A DNA stretch of 64,000 bases from contig NZ_JACRSZ010000003.1 of NCBI RefSeq assembly GCF_014385005.1, positions 1 to 64,000 on the forward strand, written 5' to 3'. The notes under the pieces are model-generated. The model was not told the origin of the DNA, made no database searches, and was given only the letters and a program-made list of their open reading frames with translations. Origin of the DNA: Jingyaoa shaoxingensis. Its GTDB lineage: Bacteria; Bacillota; Clostridia; Lachnospirales; Lachnospiraceae. The position numbers and the translations under genes are program-made. Each line of letters opens with the position of its first letter. The stretch's first letter is position 1. Shown piece after piece: positions 17,387 through 24,171 of the stretch.

Positions 17387-18001
17387 TCAGTAATTAAAAT
17401 TCATAGATGGAATGTCAAAGGCACCGTTTAACAGATCCTGAAAATCTCCGGATACATCTACGGATGCCGGTGTAATAATGAATATGTAGTTGCTGATCTT
17501 CTGAAGATTACCGCTGATTGCATAACAGGAACCAGACGTAAAATCAATGATCCGCTGTGCCAGATCCAGATCCAGCCCTTCCATATTCAGAACAACAGTA
17601 CAGTTTGCCAGTAAGGTTTCTGTGATCTCACGGGCATCTTCCATATTACGTGGTTTTACCACACATACAGACATATCGTTAGCTGTCTTGCGGGTGCGTA
17701 TCGGTGATACCTTGCTGCTGGATACTGTTGCCTTCTGAGTAGAAAAACTGCTGCTGCTTTTCGGCTTGGTATAATTCACGGTCTTAAGTGTCTTTACCGG
17801 CTGCTTCAGGCTTTTTCTTGCAAGAGGTTCTTCATCAAAATCATCTTCTATATCATCGAAAGAATCGGACTGCGACTTTTTGAAGATGCTTTTCTTAGGA
17901 CGTTCTTCGTAATCGTCCGCATCATCATCTAAAAAATCATCATCATCATCGTAGTCGTCATTTAACTTCATGGCATTCAATATTTTATCGAGAAAACTCA
18001 T
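17387..18001 (-). CDS. sepF: Cell division protein SepF
   Basis: FtsZ-bundling and membrane-anchoring protein of the division ring. The N-terminal amphipathic helix (MSFLDKILNAMKLN) matches the membrane anchor. A very acidic linker follows (Asp/Glu-rich, about residues 15-60), then a Ser/Lys-rich linker. The C-terminal SepF core (about 108-200) shows VVKPRNMEDAREITETLLA and the NMEGLDLDLAQRIIDFTSG region. It has 204 residues; the linker is longer than in Bacillus (152). It is translated between yggS and ylmH, the usual order in Firmicutes. Confidence 0.94.
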   Translation of the reverse strand: MSFLDKILNAMKLNDDYDDDDDFLDDDADDYEERPKKSIFKKSQSDSFDDIEDDFDEEPLARKSLKQPVKTLKTVNYTKPKSSSSFSTQKATVSSSKVSPIRTRKTANDMSVCVVKPRNMEDAREITETLLANCTVVLNMEGLDLDLAQRIIDFTSGSCYAISGNLQKISNYIFIITPASVDVSGDFQDLLNGAFDIPSMNFNY

Positions 18002-18021
18002 TCTTCTACTCCAATCTTTTT

Positions 18022-18714
18022 TTATACCGGATAAGAACGTGCCCCGAAAATTCCTGTTCCAACTCTGACCATGGTGGCACCTTCTTCTATCGCAACCTCG
18101 TAATCATTGGTCATTCCCATGCTGAGATTGCACATACTTACATTATCAATGTTTCTTCCTTTAATGTCAATAAATAAATTATATAAATTTTGAAAGTGAA
18201 TTCGGTTATCTTCAGGGTTTTCGACAAAAGGAGCGATAGTCATCAGTCCGGATACCTTCAGATTCGGGTAAGCAGCTACCTGCTCAATAAATGCAGGCGT
18301 CTCGTCCAGCGTAAGACCAAACTTGGATTCTTCCTGTGCAGCATTGACTTCAATCAGCACCGGCATAATGACATTATGTTTTTCTGCTTCTGTCTGGATC
18401 GTCTCTGCCAAACGGATAGATTCCAGCGAATGAATCATACATGCCTTATCAATGATATATTTAACTTTATTTCTCTGCAGATGACCGATCATATGCCACT
18501 TGAGGTCTTTTGGAAGCACTTCATATTTCTCCTTCAGTTCCTGTGGCTTATTTTCACCAAAATCGACTACTCCGAGAGGAAGCAGTTCTTCGATCATAGA
18601 CACCGGCTTAGTCTTGCTTACTGCAATCAGAGTAATATCTTCTGGTTTTCTTCCGGTGCGTTCACATGCTGCAAATACTTTCTTCTGTACATCCAGATAA
18701 TTCTCTTTTATCAT
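18022..18714 (-). CDS. YggS-family PLP homeostasis protein
   Basis: Pyridoxal-phosphate-binding protein (PLPBP/YggS family) of 230 residues with a single TIM-barrel domain and no known catalytic activity. It buffers PLP and affects amino-acid metabolism. The PLP lysine is in LIAVSKTKP, and GENKPQELKEK, WHMIGHLQRNKVK and LSMGMTNDYEVAI are family signatures. The frame opens 42 codons further upstream into the previous gene, but AAAGGAG and homology place the start at MIKENYLD. It lies 29 bases after the HlyD-like gene and 20 before sepF. Confidence 0.94.
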   Translation of the reverse strand: MIKENYLDVQKKVFAACERTGRKPEDITLIAVSKTKPVSMIEELLPLGVVDFGENKPQELKEKYEVLPKDLKWHMIGHLQRNKVKYIIDKACMIHSLESIRLAETIQTEAEKHNVIMPVLIEVNAAQEESKFGLTLDETPAFIEQVAAYPNLKVSGLMTIAPFVENPEDNRIHFQNLYNLFIDIKGRNIDNVSMCNLSMGMTNDYEVAIEEGATMVRVGTGIFGARSYPV

Positions 18715-18743
18715 GATTCTATAACTCCTTTCAAAATGCCTGC

Positions 18744-20114
18744 TTATACTACAATGGCATCTTCTTTTACGGTAGAAGCATCCAGCGCTATATGGTCGTA
18801 CTGGGCCAGTCCATAACTGGAATTGCTCTCTATAATACAATATTCCTCATTCTCATCAATAATTGTAATCTCACGGAATACCGCATAACCTTTATTAATA
18901 TTATAGACACCGATCAGAGATTTGGTATCAGATACCTGATACCGTTTGGAGGAATCCTTCATAAGAACATAATCCCCTTCAGAAAACAGTCCGGTATCTA
19001 CATAATAATCCGTATCCGTCTTATCATATACAGTGGCTGTGATATATTTGGTAATAGCAGAACCATCTGTATCATAAGTCTCTTTAATCAGACTGATCTC
19101 ATCTTCATTATTCTTATTCACTGAGACAAATTCTTTTGGAATACGGTAAAATGTCTTTTCTGCAATTGCTGTGTTCGGAATCTTTAATCCGCTGGCTTTA
19201 TTCAGCTGTAATTCAATATCAATAAAACGGTCTCCTGCAAAACGTATCACAGAATTACTGATATCCAGTTTGCCGAAAAATCCGTCTTCATTCTGTATAA
19301 TAGAAAAATCTGCATTAAAAGTAGACTTATCTTCCAGAAATGTAAATCGGATGGTTGTGGAATCTGCCAGCTCTGTAGCAGTCTTAATATCCAATGGAAT
19401 GATCAGAGACCATTCTTCACCGGTGATCAGCTTATAGACCGGATCATTTGCCCCCACTGTATCCTTCAGTCTGAGATTGGTACGCTTATAATTTGTCTTG
19501 CTGAAATCACTCAGGCGAACATCATCTGCTGTCAGATCTTCCATGCCGTCTACAGAATATACCACGATACCGTCGGTATCTGTGGAGATCAGGTTCTGCC
19601 CTGAATATCCGGAAGCCGAACCAGTCTGATTTTTGGAATAAATCTCAGATATGGCAGTCTGAGCATCTGCCTTAAAATTATATACTGTCTGATAATCAAT
19701 ATCAGAGTAATTCGTTGAAAAACTGGATGCAATATTACGGAATGAAGAATAATCTGTATTCTCATCTTCTGCTTCGGTGGAAACTGTCTGTGTCTGAATA
19801 CCGGATGCACCCAGTGAATAAATGGCATTGCCAACGCCAACTTTACTGTTCTCTCTTGCATAATAATGAATGCTTCCGGAACCGTTACTGTAGACTACCT
19901 TTTCCGACTTCAATGCCAGCGCAGTATACTTATAATTGCCCGAAAGAGGACCGGCGGTTACTTCGTATGCGGTCACATGCGGAGAAGTCAGATACATAAT
20001 CAGACAGATAATCATATAGATAAAGAGGATACCAAACATAAATGTTCCGATATTCAGCATGGAATGATGATTGATCTTTACCACTTTATTATTTCTTGGT
20101 TTTCGTATCGCCAT
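18744..20114 (-). CDS. HlyD-like membrane-fusion/adaptor protein of unknown partner
   Basis: A 456-residue membrane-anchored protein. Residues 1-20 are basic, then there is one membrane helix (about 22-45, FGILFIYMIICLIMYLTS), then an extracellular region. VTAGPLSGNYKYTALALKSEKVVYSNGSG resembles the lipoyl/barrel-sandwich start of HlyD-type adaptors, and further beta-rich parts follow. No ABC transporter or other export gene is next to it. It heads the operon with yggS, sepF and ylmH, so a cell-envelope role linked to division is possible but unproven. The first 40 residues resemble sepF-operon proteins known only as HlyD-family in other Clostridia. Confidence 0.72.
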   Translation of the reverse strand: MAIRKPRNNKVVKINHHSMLNIGTFMFGILFIYMIICLIMYLTSPHVTAYEVTAGPLSGNYKYTALALKSEKVVYSNGSGSIHYYARENSKVGVGNAIYSLGASGIQTQTVSTEAEDENTDYSSFRNIASSFSTNYSDIDYQTVYNFKADAQTAISEIYSKNQTGSASGYSGQNLISTDTDGIVVYSVDGMEDLTADDVRLSDFSKTNYKRTNLRLKDTVGANDPVYKLITGEEWSLIIPLDIKTATELADSTTIRFTFLEDKSTFNADFSIIQNEDGFFGKLDISNSVIRFAGDRFIDIELQLNKASGLKIPNTAIAEKTFYRIPKEFVSVNKNNEDEISLIKETYDTDGSAITKYITATVYDKTDTDYYVDTGLFSEGDYVLMKDSSKRYQVSDTKSLIGVYNINKGYAVFREITIIDENEEYCIIESNSSYGLAQYDHIALDASTVKEDAIVV

Positions 20115-20140
20115 GTAAAACTCCTTAAATTACAAATGCC

Positions 20141-20180
20141 AAAAAAATGCCGGATAGATTTTATCCGGCATTTTCTTTTT
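20141..20180. terminator. Bidirectional terminator between the mre/min operon and the sepF operon
   Basis: Perfect 13-bp arms AAAATGCCGGATA and TATCCGGCATTTT around a 5-base loop, with T-tracts on both strands (CTTTTTT on +, TTTTTTT on -). In the - direction it ends the long mre-min-rodA-dacF operon. Confidence 0.88.
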
Positions 20181-20214
20181 TCTGATACATCAATGTTATG
20201 TAACAAGATCAAGA

Positions 20215-20628
20215 TTAGTTGATCACTTTGCTCTTCATATCTTCTGGCAGTTTTGCAGAATCCATAGAAATGCTTAATACAAATGTTACATGGTACTTTT
20301 CGCCAATGGCTTCCAGTTTGTTTAAGGTTGCACTGATATCAGCACCTTCCAGTTTGGCTACTTTCAGAAAGCTGTCAAGATACATCTGTTCCAAATCGTG
20401 ATCCTGGGAAATTACACCACATATAAATCCAATAAAGTTGTCTGCATTGTCAATCATGAATTCAGATGCGTCAATGAGACGAACTTTGTTATTTAACTCA
20501 TACATATGTTTTGAATTTTTGTCCAGGTAGACAATATTACCGTGTACAGATTTTATTTCAGAGTTTACCTTATCCAGTAAACATTTTGTCTTTCCGTTTC
20601 CTTTTTCTCCAGCGATTATCTGTATCAT
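20215..20628 (-). CDS. Small P-loop NTPase-like protein of unknown function
   Basis: No precise family recognised. The product of about 137 residues starts MIQIIAGEKGNGKTKCLLDK, giving a clear Walker A motif (GEKGNGKT) at residues 7-14. No convincing Walker B aspartate follows, and the remainder is a small alpha/beta fold. The frame opens 15 codons further upstream, but AAGGAGGAG sits just before this ATG. Databases often label such Clostridial proteins as PilT-like without support. It is the last gene of the cell-shape operon, 57 bases after dacF, and is followed by a strong terminator, so it may serve wall or shape functions. Confidence 0.7.
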   Translation of the reverse strand: MIQIIAGEKGNGKTKCLLDKVNSEIKSVHGNIVYLDKNSKHMYELNNKVRLIDASEFMIDNADNFIGFICGVISQDHDLEQMYLDSFLKVAKLEGADISATLNKLEAIGEKYHVTFVLSISMDSAKLPEDMKSKVIN

Positions 20629-20684
20629 CGTAATCTCCTCCTTCGGTTTCGTATATGTAAAATTATACTGCATATAATTTTAAA

Positions 20685-21752
20685 TTACAACTGTTTTTTG
20701 TTTATTATTGACAGTAAATCATTCATTTCAATGTACAGGTCATCTTTGGTATCTGCCTTCATAATAATACTGAAATATGAGTTCCCGTACGGGTCTTTGG
20801 AAAGAAGGGACAGGCAGGCACCCGCCTCATCGGTTGTTCCTGTCTTGCCGCCGAAAATAGTTACATCCTGCGGTGCTGTCGCTTCACCGGTGAAATAATA
20901 GTTGGTTGCAAACCAAGTACGTTCATACTGTTCTCCGTCTCCTGCTGTATAGGTAACAGTATAATTTTTCTGACTGATTGCATCGGTGAAAGTATTGTAT
21001 TTAATAGCTTCGTTGAAGATCAGATACAGATCATACGGTGTTGTATAATGATTTTCATCATGAAGACCATGAGCATTCATGAAATGGGAATTCGTTGCGC
21101 CAAGGGTTGCCGCTTCCTGATTCATCAGAGCCACAAATCCTTCTACACTTCCACCCACATGCCAGGCAATGGCATTGGCAGCATCATTACCAGATGAAAT
21201 CAGCAAACCATAAATTAACTGCTTTAAGGTATATTGATCTCCCAGTTCCAGATAACATACAGAAGATTCCGGGTCAATATCCAGTGCATTCTCATCAATG
21301 GTAACCACATCATCCAGATTGCCGTACTTGATGGCAATCAGTGCTGTCATGATCTTGGTCAGGCTGGCTGGATACAGCCGCTCATGGACATTCTGTGCGA
21401 ATAATACTTCATGGGTACTCAGATCCATGATGGTTCCAGCTTCCGCATACTGAAGACTCTCATCTTCAAAAGATATATCCCCGGCTGTCACACAGAGATC
21501 TTGTGTAAATGGTTCCGCTCTCTGGCTTCTGGCGGCCGGTGTTTCCATCACACCGTACACCTGACTTCCAATGTCATAAGGATTGTTTAGCGTCAGTTCA
21601 TGGGAACGGAACACAAAATAAAATATTACGAATCCAATCAGGGCAATCAGACAGATCAGAAGGAACAGAAAACCAAGTGCCTTTCTGCGTTGTCTTCTGC
21701 GAATCTGCAGACGCTTTTCCTGACGGGTCATTTCTCTATCTGTACATTTCAC
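20685..21752 (-). CDS. dacF: D-alanyl-D-alanine carboxypeptidase (DacF/PBP5 family)
   Basis: Low-molecular-weight penicillin-binding protein that trims the terminal D-Ala from peptidoglycan stem peptides. The 355 residues include a basic N-terminus and one membrane helix (about 25-48, GFLFLLICLIALIGFVIFYF), so it is N-terminally anchored. Active-site motifs are complete: SxxK in PASLTKIMTA, SxN in LLISSGNDAANA and KTG in FGGKTGTTDEAG. The start is GTG, inside the end of mgsA (17-base overlap). It ends before the small P-loop gene. Confidence 0.92.
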   Translation of the reverse strand: MKCTDREMTRQEKRLQIRRRQRRKALGFLFLLICLIALIGFVIFYFVFRSHELTLNNPYDIGSQVYGVMETPAARSQRAEPFTQDLCVTAGDISFEDESLQYAEAGTIMDLSTHEVLFAQNVHERLYPASLTKIMTALIAIKYGNLDDVVTIDENALDIDPESSVCYLELGDQYTLKQLIYGLLISSGNDAANAIAWHVGGSVEGFVALMNQEAATLGATNSHFMNAHGLHDENHYTTPYDLYLIFNEAIKYNTFTDAISQKNYTVTYTAGDGEQYERTWFATNYYFTGEATAPQDVTIFGGKTGTTDEAGACLSLLSKDPYGNSYFSIIMKADTKDDLYIEMNDLLSIINKKQL

Positions 21753-22131
21753 GCCACTCTAACTCTCCTCTGTCAAGGGATTTGATCAGCATTTCCGCTG
21801 TGGCAAGATTGGTTGCCAGTGGCACATTGTATGTGTCACAAAGCCGAAATACATTCTTGATATCCGGTTCATGCTTCTTTGGCTGAAGCGGATCACGCAG
21901 AAAGATCATTAAATCTAGCTGGTTATGTTCAATCTGTGCCGCAATCTGCTGGATACCGCCTAGATGCCCGGCAATATACTTATTAATATTCAGTGAGGTT
22001 GCCTCCTCAATCAGTCTTCCTGTCGTACCTGTCGCATACAGGGAATGCTTCGCCAGAATTCCGCGATAGGCAATACAGAAATTCTGCATCAGTACTTTTT
22101 TTGAATCATGTGCTACTAATCCGATATTCAT
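21736..22131 (-). CDS. mgsA: Methylglyoxal synthase
   Basis: Converts dihydroxyacetone phosphate to methylglyoxal and phosphate, a bypass of lower glycolysis that relieves phosphate shortage. At 131 residues it has normal length. Family motifs are LVAHDSKK at the N-terminus, ATGTTGRLI phosphate binding, GGIQQIAAQI and the catalytic aspartate region FLRDPLQPKKHEPDI. The gene lies 17 bases after rodA, an order shared by many Clostridia, and overlaps dacF. Confidence 0.96.
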   Translation of the reverse strand: MNIGLVAHDSKKVLMQNFCIAYRGILAKHSLYATGTTGRLIEEATSLNINKYIAGHLGGIQQIAAQIEHNQLDLMIFLRDPLQPKKHEPDIKNVFRLCDTYNVPLATNLATAEMLIKSLDRGELEWREMYR

Positions 22132-22148
22132 AAAAGTATGTCCTTTCG

Positions 22149-23252
22149 TTAATATTTTTTAACCTGAAGACCAACATTCAATACCAGTCCGATACCGACA
22201 AACAAGGTAATCAGAGAGGACAGTCCGGAACTTACAAATGGTAACGGAAGACCTGTATTCGGCATCAGTCCTGTGGCAACGCAAATATTCATAATACTCT
22301 GAAGGGCAATCAATGCTCCCATTCCACAACAGAGAATTGATCCTGATCTTTCCCTTGCCTTCTGTCCCACCCGGATACATTCAATAGCAATCAGCATTTC
22401 CAGAATGATGATAATACAACATCCAAGGAACCCGATCTCCTCCCCTGCTACTGCAAAGATAAAGTCTGTCTGTGCCTCCGGAATAAAATTACCGTTTTTT
22501 ACGGATTCAATGGCAGTTGTATCCAGTCCTTTTCCATAGAGCTGACCAGACCCGATTGCCATAATAGAATTAACCTGCTGAGCAGCATCGGAAGGATACT
22601 GATCTGGATATAGCCAGGCGAGAATTCTCCTAATCTGGTATTCCTGAATCAATGTCTGACCAGGCTTCAGAATCATGCTGATCAGAACCGTAAAAGCAGG
22701 TATTAATACAACTAGTATACCACCGATTACTTTATAGCTCAATCCCGCAACAAAATAAATAACGGAAAATAATAATAAAGTTAATATTGTGGTAGAAAGG
22801 TTCGGCTGTTTATAAATCAGAACAAGAGGTACAGCAAGAATCAGCAGTGATTTAATAATCGTCTTAGGATTGCTGATATCATCCTCATGCTTTGCAAAAT
22901 ACTGAGCATAGAACATGATCAGTATGATCTTCATAAAGTCGGAAGGCTGAATCTGAATACCTCCAATCACAAGCCATCTGGTTGCACCGTTGACATTTCT
23001 GCCGACTAACATGATCGCTCCCAGCATTGCCAGACCAATAAAATAGAAAATCCAGTAAAATTTTAACAGCCATGTATAATCAATTAATGAAACAATCACC
23101 ATAGCAATCAGTCCAAGAATCAGCCCGATGATCTGCTTGCTCTGTACATCACTGTCTGCACTTCCGATAATCATAATTCCAAGAACCGTCAGCGCAATCA
23201 CCCATAATACTAATCGAAATTTGTAGTCTCTTAATTTGTATTGTTTAATCAT
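22149..23252 (-). CDS. rodA: RodA/FtsW/SpoVE-family peptidoglycan polymerase
   Basis: SEDS-family glycosyltransferase that polymerises lipid II with its partner PBP2 during lateral wall growth. It has 367 residues with about ten membrane helices. Characteristic segments are NGATRWLVIGGIQIQPSDFMK, QTDFIFAVAGEEIGFLG, and the C-terminal TGLMPNTGLPLPFVSSGLSSL. Location in the mre-mrdA-min cluster supports RodA rather than the division-specific FtsW. It lies 58 bases after minD, where minE would be expected in related genomes. Confidence 0.94.
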   Translation of the reverse strand: MIKQYKLRDYKFRLVLWVIALTVLGIMIIGSADSDVQSKQIIGLILGLIAMVIVSLIDYTWLLKFYWIFYFIGLAMLGAIMLVGRNVNGATRWLVIGGIQIQPSDFMKIILIMFYAQYFAKHEDDISNPKTIIKSLLILAVPLVLIYKQPNLSTTILTLLLFSVIYFVAGLSYKVIGGILVVLIPAFTVLISMILKPGQTLIQEYQIRRILAWLYPDQYPSDAAQQVNSIMAIGSGQLYGKGLDTTAIESVKNGNFIPEAQTDFIFAVAGEEIGFLGCCIIIILEMLIAIECIRVGQKARERSGSILCCGMGALIALQSIMNICVATGLMPNTGLPLPFVSSGLSSLITLFVGIGLVLNVGLQVKKY

Positions 23253-23310
23253 GTCTTTTTCCTGTAATGATATGTTTTCCTTTAAAAGGATTATCTCGTA
23301 TCTCTTTTAA

Positions 23311-24105
23311 TCAGATGCTTTTTTTAAATAGCTGCCTTAGTTTCTGAAACAGCGTATCTTCCTGATTCAGATCCGGAAACGGAACAGCTTCACCCATTAA
23401 TCGACGGGAAATATTCAGGAAAGCCTGACCTGCCGGAGAATCTTTGCCGGCAAGTGGTTCTCCCTGATTGGAAGCAATCACAATATCTTCCTGGTCTGTC
23501 AGCACGCCAATCAGCGGAATGGCAAGAATCTCTGACACATCTTCCACAGACATCATCTCGCCTCTTGCAACCATTGCAGGACGGATACGGTTAATCAGCA
23601 TCTCTGTTTTTTTGATCTGTGCTGCTTCCAGAAGACCTATAATGCGGTCAGCATCTCGGATAGAAGATACTTCAGGTGTCGTCACTACAACTGCCCGGTC
23701 AGCAGGGGCAATGGCATTCTGAAATCCCTGTTCGATTCCGGCAGGACAGTCTATCAAGATATACTCAAAATGCTGCCTCAGGTCATCGGTCAGTTTGATC
23801 AGCTGCTGAGGTGTAATAGCGGTCTTGTCTCTGGTCTGTGCAGCCGGAAGGAGATACAGACCAGGATAATGCTTGTCTCTTACCAGCGCCTGCTTTAGCC
23901 TGCAGGTTCCTTCTGCCACATCAATCAGATTGTATACAATCCTATTCTCCAGTCCCATTACCACATCCAGATTACGCAGTCCCAGATCCGTATCAATCAC
24001 TACGCACTTCTTATCTAATCTGGCAAAGGCTGCGCCCAGATTGGCGCATACCGTTGTTTTTCCTACACCGCCTTTGCCGGATGTAATTACAATCACTTCA
24101 CTCAT
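23311..24105 (-). CDS. minD: Septum-site determining ATPase MinD
   Basis: Membrane-cycling ParA-type ATPase that positions the division site. The 264 residues carry the deviant Walker A GKGGVGKTT at about 10-18, DTDLGLRNLD, the Walker B region ILIDCPAGI and the C-terminal amphipathic membrane-targeting helix TLFQKLRQLFKKS. GGAGGA precedes the ATG. Neither minC (normally just upstream, the gap to mrdA is 66 bases) nor minE (normally downstream, the gap to rodA is 58 bases) is present. It may work with unlinked partners or in another role. Confidence 0.95.
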   Translation of the reverse strand: MSEVIVITSGKGGVGKTTVCANLGAAFARLDKKCVVIDTDLGLRNLDVVMGLENRIVYNLIDVAEGTCRLKQALVRDKHYPGLYLLPAAQTRDKTAITPQQLIKLTDDLRQHFEYILIDCPAGIEQGFQNAIAPADRAVVVTTPEVSSIRDADRIIGLLEAAQIKKTEMLINRIRPAMVARGEMMSVEDVSEILAIPLIGVLTDQEDIVIASNQGEPLAGKDSPAGQAFLNISRRLMGEAVPFPDLNQEDTLFQKLRQLFKKSI

Positions 24106-24171
24106 ACCTGTTCCTCCAAATATGCTGGGTATTGCCCGTTTCTTAGCTTTCGTGTCTCGGACTTTACAGCA

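Noticed and set aside
18714..18840. Upstream extension of the YggS frame
   Set aside because: The extra 42 codons overlap the end of the HlyD-like gene, have no homology, and a clear AAAGGAG serves the later ATG.
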